A DNA stretch of 5,370 nucleotides from SAR202 cluster bacterium (GTDB lineage Bacteria; Chloroflexota; Dehalococcoidia; SAR202; CAJWER01): positions 1-5,370 of the forward strand of contig JASLXL010000178.1 of assembly GCA_030740335.1 (NCBI GenBank), in the 5' to 3' direction. A program made the translations under genes and the position numbers. Of this stretch, positions 1 to 5,276 are shown in pieces. The notes under the pieces were generated by a model, which was given only the letters and a program-made list of their open reading frames with translations, had not been told where the DNA came from and ran no database searches. Within the stretch, counting starts at the first letter, position 1, and each line of letters starts with the position of its first letter.

Positions 1-612
1 CGGGCGGTGCCGCATCATCGAGGCCAGAGGCACTCCGATGAAGAGGAGCGCGATCCCGACCGACAAAGCGGCGTCCCGCCATCCGAATTCGTCTACCATC
101 CAGCCCAGGGCTGGCACGAACAGGCCGCCGAACCCGACGCCAGACCACATTATGCCAAAGGCCAGTCCACGCTTTCTCTTGAACCAGTTCGCCACCGCGG
201 CGCTCATCGGTGTCCCGAACCCCAGGCTGCTGCCGACGGATATCAAGAGAGTGAAGACCACGAAGAAAGCTAGCAGCGAGTTGATCTTGCTGAAGAGGAT
301 GTACCCTAGGCCCATAAGGGGGATACCGACCAGCACTAGTCGCCGCGGGCCCAGCCGGTCGACAGCCCAGCCCTCCAGAGGTCCCAGAAGCCCTGACTGC
401 AGCCTGGCCAAGGAGACCACTGCGGAGATGATGGTGCGGTTCCAACCGAACTCCCGGGACAACGGGATTACGAAGTTACCGAAGCCCTGAAAATTGATGC
501 CGGACGAGATGGACATACCAAGGCTGCCCGCGATGGCGATCCACCAGCCGTAGAAGAACCCGCGCCTGCGGGTCGCGGTATCAGAGTGCTGATGCGCGTC
601 GTCCTGTGACAG
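1..612 (-). CDS. MFS transporter, MCT/oxalate-formate antiporter-like, N-terminal half (runs off left edge)
   Basis: This is an inner-membrane permease of the major facilitator superfamily, and the window holds about 204 codons of the usual ~420. Read on the minus strand, a short polar N-terminus is followed by FFYGWWIAIAGSLGM, the typical opening of TM1 in monocarboxylate/oxalate-formate-type MFS proteins. Then come FVIPLSREFGWNRT (the TM1-TM2 loop), TM2, and the MFS motif A, GWAVDRLGPRR, at about residues 81-91 counted from 612; this matches GxxxDRxGxRR exactly. ANWFKRKRGLAFGI (TM4-TM5 loop) and DEFGWRDA (TM5-TM6 loop) also fit the family. The start is uncertain: the frame has a TAA at 622-624 and no ATG, GTG or TTG until an ATG at 516, which would cut into TM1. 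CTG at 610-612 is the only near-start codon that keeps TM1 whole. The gene follows the isomerase in the same direction, which suggests uptake of a small organic acid or sugar derivative. The substrate is unknown. Confidence 0.88.
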   Translation of the reverse strand, partial: MSQDDAHQHSDTATRRRGFFYGWWIAIAGSLGMSISSGINFQGFGNFVIPLSREFGWNRTIISAVVSLARLQSGLLGPLEGWAVDRLGPRRLVLVGIPLMGLGYILFSKINSLLAFFVVFTLLISVGSSLGFGTPMSAAVANWFKRKRGLAFGIMWSGVGFGGLFVPALGWMVDEFGWRDAALSVGIALLFIGVPLASMMRHRP

Positions 613-621
613 CTTCAGAGG

Positions 622-807
622 TTAGGCTCCCGAGAGGCAGGCAAAGTCCCAGTGACCATGTGAAATGCCGTCAAAGCGCTCCGCCGCCTGCTGGACCTGC
701 AACTCAAGAAGACCTCCGTTAGATGCCTTGACCACAAACAGTCGCAGATGCGTCTCTATTAAAGCCCCTTGGGTAGGTTTCCGACTCTCCGCATATCCAG
801 TGGCCAA
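622..807 (-). other. Unassigned short open frame between the oxidoreductase stump and the MFS gene
   Basis: This 61-codon frame would open with TTG after an in-frame TAG and ends in TAA ten bases before the first CTG candidate of the MFS gene. It is in the same frame as the MFS gene. Its translation contains LLELQVQQAAERFDGISHGH, which is not obviously random, but I do not recognise a family. It may be the tail of the gene whose start lies at 947, shifted in frame and internally deleted, or simply chance. I see no good ribosome binding site. It is listed only to describe the 600-960 gap. Confidence 0.15.
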
Positions 808-965
808 AGACTACCCGAAGAACCGGAATTCCGCTCGGACGGGCACCGCTGTGTCGCGAAGACACGTTCTTTAAGTTCAATCAATCCATAGACGTGGCGG
901 AGGCCCATTCCACCATATCCAACTTGTGCTAGCCGAAGGGTTGCCATTTTATGAACAGGCACCAT
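759..965 (-). pseudogene. Truncated Gfo/Idh/MocA-family oxidoreductase (N-terminal stump)
   Basis: The ATG at 947-945 opens MATLRLAQVGYGGMGLRH, followed by VYGLIELKERV. This is the first beta strand, glycine-rich NAD(P)-binding loop (GYGGMG, the GxGxxG-like motif) and first helix of a Gfo/Idh/MocA dehydrogenase. An ATG at 965 in the same frame would add six residues. After about position 867 the family pattern stops. The expected second strand with an acidic residue (a VAVCD-like motif) is missing, and the frame ends in unrelated low-complexity residues at 759. Family members normally have 330-400 residues, so this is a stump of about 27 recognisable residues. It starts just downstream of the isomerase stop, where an intact oxidoreductase would make sense as a sugar-catabolic partner. 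The truncation is seen directly; the family call rests on motif recognition. Confidence 0.6.
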
Positions 966-970
966 ATGAA

Positions 971-1816
971 TTAGGGATTCCTTGCCATCTCTTTTCGAGC
1001 CTTATCCAACGCTTCAAAGCAGAATGCTGCGGCACCTTTGGAGTCATAGTCTGGCCGGGAAGATTGCTGCACGCTTACTTCTGCAAACACCGGCATGTCT
1101 TCTAGGCCGTTGGCTCGGAGCGCACCAAGAAATCCAGTGATATCGATACCGCCGGCGCCCGGTAGACAGAACTGAACATTCCCGTCTTTCTTCTCGCCAT
1201 CCTTGATATGAATCATCGCCGCGTATGGGGCGCAAAGATTCACACTGCGGACCATCTCGCTGCCTTCAACAACGAAATGTGAAATGTCGAGGTCGAGCTT
1301 GAGGTTCGAATGTTTGGTCTGCTCCATCATCCAAACTGCCTTTTCGGGCGTCTCGAAATCGGTGCCAGCGTGAGCTTCGATTGCCACGACCACATCGTTC
1401 TCGGCAGCTATATCGGCCAAACCCAGAAATGCGTCCCTGATTTGCGCTTTCCCTGATTCCCACGGTGGCGCCGAACGGCCGTGCGTGGTGGTCACCATGA
1501 TCGGCGAGTCATCGAAGTGAAGTCGGTGGGCCATTTCGAATTTCTTTTTCGTAAGTTCGAGCATCGCGATTCGATCAGCATTGGACGCACACACGTCAAT
1601 ATTTCCGAACATAATCGGCGATGAAAAGCCGAGATCCTTGCACAGTTTCCCCAGATCGATCTGTTGTACGAATGAAAAGTTTAGCGGTGACGTCGGCCAA
1701 CCTTCGCTCAAACACACTTCTAGTGCCTCGTATCCGGCGTCTTTGATGAGTTGTAGCGCCTCGAAAGGGTCGACCATTTTCAGGGCATATGTCGAATAGC
1801 CAAGTTTGAATGCCAC
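971..1816 (-). CDS. Sugar phosphate isomerase/epimerase (xylose isomerase-like TIM barrel)
   Basis: This is a cytoplasmic AP-endonuclease-2/xylose-isomerase-like TIM barrel (PF01261 type) of 281 residues, the usual length. Members bind a divalent metal and interconvert keto and aldo sugars or epimerise ketoses or inosose compounds. From the GTG start at 1816, the opening is VAFKLGYSTYALKM (first residue Met in vivo), then DAGYEALEV for strand 2. The metal and catalytic residues fit the tagatose-3-epimerase pattern: Glu147 (VAIEAHAG), Asp177 with His180 (LDLDISHF), His203 (MIHIKDG) and Glu246 (VFAEVS). I prefer 1816 over the upstream GTG at 1846 because a purine-rich ribosome binding site lies just upstream and the fold begins at once. 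It is flanked by a truncated oxidoreductase downstream and a decayed solute-binding protein upstream, consistent with a sugar or inositol-like catabolic cluster. The specific substrate cannot be inferred. Confidence 0.92.
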   Translation of the reverse strand: MAFKLGYSTYALKMVDPFEALQLIKDAGYEALEVCLSEGWPTSPLNFSFVQQIDLGKLCKDLGFSSPIMFGNIDVCASNADRIAMLELTKKKFEMAHRLHFDDSPIMVTTTHGRSAPPWESGKAQIRDAFLGLADIAAENDVVVAIEAHAGTDFETPEKAVWMMEQTKHSNLKLDLDISHFVVEGSEMVRSVNLCAPYAAMIHIKDGEKKDGNVQFCLPGAGGIDITGFLGALRANGLEDMPVFAEVSVQQSSRPDYDSKGAAAFCFEALDKARKEMARNP

Positions 1817-1825
1817 GAACCGCGT

Positions 1826-1834
1826 TCCCTTTCC
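1826..1834 (-). promoter_or_regulatory. Ribosome binding site deciding the isomerase start
   Basis: On the minus strand, GGAAAGGGA ends nine bases before the GTG at 1816-1814. It is the best Shine-Dalgarno-like stretch near the gene. It supports GTG 1816 rather than GTG 1846, which lies upstream of this site and so cannot use it. Confidence 0.5.
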
Positions 1835-1844
1835 GCAGGCAATC

Positions 1845-1874
1845 ACAATAGCCCCCGTGCTAGCCTGCCGACAA
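1845..1874 (-). promoter_or_regulatory. Weak sigma70-like promoter candidate for the isomerase
   Basis: On the minus strand, TTGTCG (1874-1869) and TATTGT (1850-1845) are separated by 18 bases. Each matches four of six consensus positions. Transcription from here would begin around 1838 and leave a leader of about 20 bases before the GTG at 1816, which agrees with the chosen start. The match is weak and could be chance. Confidence 0.2.
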
Positions 1875-1890
1875 CGTCACCAGAGAGTGG

Positions 1891-2232
1891 TTAGACTTTG
1901 AGTTTCGGCCACCGCATGTTACGCACTTCATAGCTGTTGTCGAAACTCTGGGGACGAGGATGTTGCCGTGATCCTGAAGGCGTTAAACCTTCACACGTCG
2001 GCGTAGGTTAAACTATCGCCTTAGCCACCACTTCGGCTTCACGGGTCGGAGTATCAGCCGCCTGACTTCCCCCACCACAAGCTACCAGCAGCAACATAAA
2101 TGCTGTGGGGCGAGGGACAGTGCAGACATGGGCAGGCTCGCGGGCAGCCCCGTGAGGTTCCGATTTCACCTGAAGAACGCATCCCTCTACTCCTTCCACA
2201 CCCGTGGCCGCCGAGAACCAGCTCAGACGCAT
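1891..2232 (-). pseudogene. Decayed ABC-type solute-binding lipoprotein remnant
   Basis: This is the reading frame of an open stretch from the ATG at 2232 to a TAA at 2008-2010, and it continues open after that stop to a TAA at 1891. Around 2100-2020 it reads FMLLLVACGGGSQAAD, a short hydrophobic run ending in a lipobox (LVAC) with Cys codon 2079-2077, then TPTREAEVVAKAIV. That looks like the acylated, linker-rich N-terminus of an extracellular solute-binding protein. After the in-frame TAA the same frame ends in SFDNSYEVRNMRWPKLKV, which has the look of a C-terminal tail of such a protein. A real one would have 400-600 residues, so nearly all the binding domain is missing. The residues between 2232 and ~2100 do not look like a signal peptide n-region and may be frameshifted. 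The lipobox and stop are seen directly; the family is inferred. Confidence 0.4.
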
Positions 2233-2245
2233 AACACGTCTGAGC
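2221..2245 (-). terminator. Hairpin after the alpha/beta hydrolase gene, possible terminator
   Basis: GCTCAGACG and CGTCTGAGC form a perfect 9-bp inverted repeat around a 7-base loop. On the minus strand it begins 22 bases beyond the hydrolase stop codon (2268-2270). No T-run follows, so it is not a classical intrinsic terminator. It could stabilise the transcript end, assist termination, or be an operator. Its position suggests that the propeller/hydrolase operon ends here. Confidence 0.4.
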
Positions 2246-2267
2246 CTGGCAGCAGAGGCCGGCCGTC

Positions 2268-3047
2268 CTAGATCAGCCCTTGATCACGCAGCCAGGGTAC
2301 AACCCGCTCTACGTATTTCTCAGGCATTCTCTCCCCTCCATGACCTCGTATAGGCATGATCTCGTGCGTAAAATGCTCGGCGGCTCCTTTTCGGCTATAC
2401 GCCTGCGCCACGGGAGTCAGTAGCCTTCCAAACCACTTCTGTCCGGCCCGCCGATCGTTGTAACCCGTCTGCACGAGAAGCGGCCGCGGCGCGAAGTACT
2501 CCACCCACCGGAGCAGATCGTTTCGCTGCACGATAGCGTTCTCTTCCATTCCAAGAAACTCCTCGAGATTTGGCCACCAGATTATCGGTTGCACGGCGAC
2601 TGCCCCTGCCAGCTGCGGCAGATTCGCCAGAGCATGCAGACTCGCATAGCCGTGGCGGGATGTGCCCATAACGAATACCTTGTCAGGTGAGGCATATCCT
2701 CTTCGGACAGATTCCGCCATCACAGCGCCGATTCGGCGCGTGAGCCAGGCGAACCCATCTTTGCCGTTCCTCGCCCACCTGGCCAGGGTCCACAGGTCGT
2801 CGACCCCATCCATCAACACCACCCCGGCGCCAGCAAAGGTCAGCGCGTCGATCCACTTCATCATGATGTTGGTCCGGATCTTCGTGTCCAAATCGACGCG
2901 GACTGAAATGCTGTAGGTGGGCAGTATTGCGAGGGTACCGGCGGCACCAGAGTCGACGTGGTGACAAAAGTTACACCCGATGGGCCGATCGGAGTCCCGC
3001 ACTGTAAACGGCGTCCACTCAACGTTGGTTGGGTTCCCTATCCCCAT
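2268..3047 (-). CDS. Alpha/beta hydrolase, prolyl-oligopeptidase/esterase-like
   Basis: This is a 259-residue alpha/beta hydrolase, probably cytoplasmic because no signal peptide or membrane segment is visible. The catalytic triad can be placed as Ser130 in VFVMGTSRHGYASL (nucleophile elbow), Asp198 in LLVQTGYNDRRAG, and His236 in MPIRGHGGERM, all in the correct order. FAGAGVVLMDGVDD (residues 71-84) corresponds to the strand that usually reads aGYaVlalD. The elbow is G-T-S-R-H-G, with His where Gly is usual in GxSxG; the S-R-x-G form recalls CE15 and S9-like esterases. The oxyanion HG motif normally found before residue 60 is not visible. The ATG at 3047 overlaps the end of the upstream propeller gene by 10 bp, with a strong ribosome binding site inside that gene. 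This suggests coupled expression and a joint role, for example ester removal from a glycan. The substrate is unknown. Confidence 0.85.
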   Translation of the reverse strand: MGIGNPTNVEWTPFTVRDSDRPIGCNFCHHVDSGAAGTLAILPTYSISVRVDLDTKIRTNIMMKWIDALTFAGAGVVLMDGVDDLWTLARWARNGKDGFAWLTRRIGAVMAESVRRGYASPDKVFVMGTSRHGYASLHALANLPQLAGAVAVQPIIWWPNLEEFLGMEENAIVQRNDLLRWVEYFAPRPLLVQTGYNDRRAGQKWFGRLLTPVAQAYSRKGAAEHFTHEIMPIRGHGGERMPEKYVERVVPWLRDQGLI

Positions 3048-4489
3048 GCCATCACCTCACCCGTGACCGAGCGCACCTCCCTGTGGAATCTGAGGGAGTA
3101 AAGCCGAGCCCCGCGCATGCTAATGCCCAGCCGCACCGGCCTTCCCGACCAGTCCGACACGTCGGACTGTCCGTCCCAGGTGACCAGGCGATCCAGGTGA
3201 TCGCCGGCAACCGGGTCACAGTCTGCAAACCCTCTGCCCTGCACGGCTCTTGCTTGGGCACCTTCATGCCCGGAAGCGTCCAGCAACTCGAACCTGAGAT
3301 CGCCGCCGGCCCACGTCGACGCGTTGATCCGGAGTTGCTCGCCATCGAAAGTGAAAGGCCTCGTCAGACACTCTCCTATTGTCTCCGCCTCCAACGACAT
3401 CAACCCATCTTGCCGCCAGGTCAGGGCATAATATGCCCGGTTCGGCTGGCTCGGGCGGGCAGTGGCTGGAGACGTGAAGTCGTGCTGCGTTCGCCTCACA
3501 TGTGTCATCAGTAGAGATACCTCGCCGGACCGCAGGCCCACAAGTCCGGCAGCGCAGAAGTAGCCAACCTCGGCCCCCAAAGCGACTGTGTTAATCAGAG
3601 GAGCGCCGAGCTGCGCACGCCATGAAAGCCCGTCGCGGCTTGTGAGCATCCGTACCTCTGCGGGGCCTGTGCCCCCCCGGCTATAGTCTTGGAACATGAG
3701 ATGGGCGTCTGCTCCCGGCCACCGGGCATAACCCGTCGAGACGCGACCGCCATCAACGTCGCCGTCCGGGTCCGGATACGCGACGGTCACGGGAGCCGCC
3801 CATTTCTCGAAGCTGTGGGATTCAGTGAGGGCAATCGTGCGCCGTCCTTCCGTCTGCACATCAAGGTATGCGAAGTACTTGCCTCGATCCGTGTCAAATC
3901 CCGCGAAGGTGGTGTCGCCATTGCCTTTGCCCGATAGCGCAGGACCCTCGCAAGGGTCCCAACGGAGCCCGTCCGCGGATACCGCGACGAACATCGCGCT
4001 CCTTTTCAGATAAGGGCCGCGATAGACGAGCTTGAATCGCCGCGCGGTTTCGGCGATGTAGTCCCTGAAGACGGATACACCCCGTAGTGAGCGACCGGCC
4101 ACCGATGCATCGAATACGAGGTTGTTGTTCTTCGAGCCAGCGAACTCCACAATGCCGAGATTTGGCTTCACCCACTCGCTACCGTTGTCCGACTCGGCGC
4201 AGGCAACTGCCCAGGAATCCGATCCAGCGCCAATCGGTCGACATTCGTAGTACAGGCGAAAGCTTCCCTCTTCCTCAAACAAACTCCCGCCACCAGCCAA
4301 AACACCCTCCCACGGCATATCCATGGTCAGGATAGGCCGTGGATCAAGACGCGGCTTATGGACCGACAGACGGAGTCCACGAGGTAGCGGGGAACTGTTG
4401 GAGCCCTGGCCGTGGTCCACCTCAATTAGCCTCGAATCGACGAATACGTGCTTGTCACTCCCCAAATCGTGTAGGGATGGGCTCGACAT
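3038..4489 (-). CDS. Glycosyl-hydrolase-like five-bladed beta-propeller protein (GH32/43/130-like superfamily)
   Basis: From the ATG at 4489 this is a 483-residue protein. It opens with HVFVDSRLIEVDHG (residues 14-27), which resembles the FVDDYLIE opening of a widespread uncharacterised glycosidase-like family. Propeller blades follow. The S-x-D-G-x-x-W type motif recurs at AESDNGSEW (98-106), VSADGLRW (170-177) and TSRDGLSW (283-290), and VKPNLGIVEFAGSKNNN (107-123) is a family hallmark. From about residue 371 a C-terminal beta-sandwich begins (TRPFTFDGEQLRIN) and ends in ARLYSLRF (461-468). There is no signal peptide. I chose 4489 over the in-frame start at 4582 because the extra 31 residues look non-conserved and a GAGAGAGA stretch precedes 4489. 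The catalytic acids of GH32/43 are not evident, so enzymatic activity is inferred. It overlaps the downstream hydrolase by 10 bp. Confidence 0.85.
   Translation of the reverse strand: MSSPSLHDLGSDKHVFVDSRLIEVDHGQGSNSSPLPRGLRLSVHKPRLDPRPILTMDMPWEGVLAGGGSLFEEEGSFRLYYECRPIGAGSDSWAVACAESDNGSEWVKPNLGIVEFAGSKNNNLVFDASVAGRSLRGVSVFRDYIAETARRFKLVYRGPYLKRSAMFVAVSADGLRWDPCEGPALSGKGNGDTTFAGFDTDRGKYFAYLDVQTEGRRTIALTESHSFEKWAAPVTVAYPDPDGDVDGGRVSTGYARWPGADAHLMFQDYSRGGTGPAEVRMLTSRDGLSWRAQLGAPLINTVALGAEVGYFCAAGLVGLRSGEVSLLMTHVRRTQHDFTSPATARPSQPNRAYYALTWRQDGLMSLEAETIGECLTRPFTFDGEQLRINASTWAGGDLRFELLDASGHEGAQARAVQGRGFADCDPVAGDHLDRLVTWDGQSDVSDWSGRPVRLGISMRGARLYSLRFHREVRSVTGEVMAWG
3051..3058 (-). promoter_or_regulatory. 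Ribosome binding site inside the upstream gene, fixing the hydrolase start
   Basis: GAGGTGAT on the minus strand lies three bases before the ATG at 3047, with its GAGG core seven bases away. It is within the last codons of the propeller gene. It is a strong site and supports start-stop overlap coupling. Confidence 0.6.
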
Positions 4490-4509
4490 CAATCTCTCTC
4501 TGTCCGGAC

Positions 4510-4525
4510 GACACGGTACCGTATC
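4510..4525. promoter_or_regulatory. Palindrome upstream of the propeller gene, possible operator
   Basis: The sequence GACACGGTACCGTATC is a 16-bp palindrome with one mismatched pair and a perfect 10-bp core (ACGGTACCGT, 4513-4522). It lies 21 bases upstream of the preferred ATG at 4489, in the ~96-base gap after the preceding ORF, where a repressor site for a catabolic operon could be. I cannot assign a regulator family. A palindrome of this size can arise by chance. Confidence 0.25.
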
Positions 4526-4585
4526 ACGATTGCCCTGGTCGACCTGGTAGAACAGCCTAGCGGCCTGGGAACTCACGAACACCGA

Positions 4586-4930
4586 TCAATCATACAGCGC
4601 CATCAAAGACCGTCGTCTTGTCATGTCCTCAAGCAGGTCAGTGCCATCACTGACCATGTCCACATTGCCGGTCAGCCGTGGCTTGGCGATGGTCTTGACG
4701 GTCTCGTCCCGAATGGCTTCCCGGAGAGCTTTGGCAAGACGCTCGCCATGGATCACGATGAATGGCCGGTCAAAGAGAAGCACGGGGTCGGAGGAAAGGA
4801 CAGGTGTGGCCCCAGGCGGTTGTGCATTTCGGGGACTAGTAGGTAGGCCACAGCCAATCCGGAGTCCCGTTTCTTCCAAGATGTTGTACTCAGCACACTG
4901 CTCAAGACCGGGCGTATCTATACACGGCAT
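4586..4930 (-). CDS. Unrecognised ORF, probably the C-terminal remnant of a larger protein
   Basis: This frame has 114 codons from ATG 4930 to TGA 4586 and lies upstream of the propeller gene in the same direction. The second half (residues ~46-114) looks like real protein: VLLFDRPFIVIHGERLAKAL, REAIRDETVKTIAKPRL, then TGNVDMVSDGTDLLED and a short end, SLMALYD. This layout resembles, from memory only, the C-terminal end of DUF4037 nucleotidyltransferase-like proteins (RPF..i.geRfa.al...I.d..vk....iG.vdq..DsTDll). That assignment is tentative. The first ~45 residues look unrelated and there is no visible ribosome binding site. An in-frame TAG lies 14 codons before the ATG (the codon at 4972-4970). 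I therefore favour a truncated gene over a complete small protein. It cannot contain the nucleotidyltransferase domain itself. Confidence 0.4.
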   Translation of the reverse strand: MPCIDTPGLEQCAEYNILEETGLRIGCGLPTSPRNAQPPGATPVLSSDPVLLFDRPFIVIHGERLAKALREAIRDETVKTIAKPRLTGNVDMVSDGTDLLEDMTRRRSLMALYD

Positions 4931-4944
4931 GGTGGACAGGATTC

Positions 4945-5088
4945 GGACAGGACCTGGATGAGTCCGAGGCTACGGACATTCGAAGGCGCTACTTCAAGGC
5001 GTATCCGGGTATACGTAACTGGCAGCAGCTACAGGGACGTAAGACCGAGACCAGGCCGGCACTAGGTCGTCGGCGGCATTGTCGGTGA
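4945..5088 (+). pseudogene. Fragment of a family A DNA polymerase
   Basis: This is the only plus-strand coding signal in the window. The frame reads GQDLDESEATDIRRRYFKAY, then PGIRNWQQLQGRKTETRPA and LGRRRHCR before TGA at 5086-5088. The pattern leEAe.irrrfFeaYPGirrWq, then TR..lGRRR, is the part of the family A polymerase palm/fingers region just before the conserved C-terminal motif C, as in PolI and the bifunctional exonuclease/polymerase proteins. Only ~48 residues remain of a gene usually longer than 550 codons. The upstream sequence is occupied by the minus-strand 114-codon ORF. No polymerase motifs A or C are present, so the fragment is non-functional. The end at GRRR overlaps the start of an opposite-strand PD40 fragment, which marks a junction. 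Confidence 0.6.
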
Positions 5089-5131
5089 GGTTGATCAGTC
5101 CTGAGCCGTCGGCGTTCATCATTTATATGTC
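4994..5131 (-). pseudogene. Fragment of a TolB-like PD40 (WD40-like) beta-propeller protein
   Basis: On the minus strand the codons for D-I, then TAA (5125-5123), then MMNADGSGLINLTDN (5122-5078) and AADDLVPAWS (to 5048) form one PD40 blade, of the usual form iyvMNaDGSg...LTdnpadDl.PaWSpDG. The TAA sits where a Tyr codon is expected, one base from TAT or TAC. After AWS the usual SPDG is replaced by unrelated residues, and the frame ends at TGA 4996-4994. Upstream of 5131 the frame no longer resembles a blade. This is one repeat, or part of one, from a protein that would carry several. It is probably a dead fragment. PD40 repeats occur in secreted or periplasmic TolB-like proteins. Confidence 0.6.
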
Positions 5132-5276
5132 AAGGGGCGCTGGAGTGGGATGAGGTCGAGGAGGGCACGGAGATTGCTTGGTGTCTCCGTGAGAACCCAG
5201 ACACGTGGATATCACGCCGCAGTTAGCGACAATGCCAACCACTACTTTCCGGAATATGCAATTTCATTTCTAGCCT
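5132..5276. other. Gap with no assignable gene
   Basis: Two short readings compete here. On the plus strand, GALEWDEVEEGTEIAWCLRE (from 5134) continues as NPDTWISRRS to a TAG at 5224. On the minus strand, VWVLTETPSNLRALLDLIP continues to a TGA at 5120-5118. Both are protein-like, neither has a clear start or a family I recognise, and at most one can be real. I see no RNA gene or repeat. Confidence 0.2.

Noticed and set aside
38..490. 150-codon plus-strand open frame
   Set aside because: It is antisense to the MFS gene, is rich in Pro, Arg and Ser in the manner of shadow frames, and has no recognisable domain.
851..865. Small inverted repeat (GTGTC/GACAC) near the oxidoreductase truncation point
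   Set aside because: A 5-bp stem is too short to support a terminator or recombination site, although it lies at about the place where homology is lost.
2958..2975. A CxxCH motif (CNFCHH) in the alpha/beta hydrolase, as in c-type haem attachment
   Set aside because: The protein has no signal peptide and is a cytoplasmic-type hydrolase. A single CxxCH in this context is most likely chance.
3029..3514. 161-codon plus-strand open frame
   Set aside because: It is the antisense shadow of the propeller gene's C-terminal domain, whose minus-strand translation shows clear family motifs.
4490..4582. 31-residue N-terminal extension of the propeller protein from an in-frame start at 4582
   Set aside because: The extension shows no signal peptide or conserved pattern. 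The family-like opening begins after the ATG at 4489, which has a purine-rich stretch before it.
4623..4961. 112-codon plus-strand open frame
   Set aside because: It has a shadow-like composition opposite the minus-strand ORF at 4586-4930. The polymerase-like signal lies in a different plus-strand frame.
5001..5016. Short inverted repeat CGTAT/ATACG inside the polymerase fragment
   Set aside because: The arms are only 5 bp and it lies within recognisable coding sequence, so it is explained by the codons.
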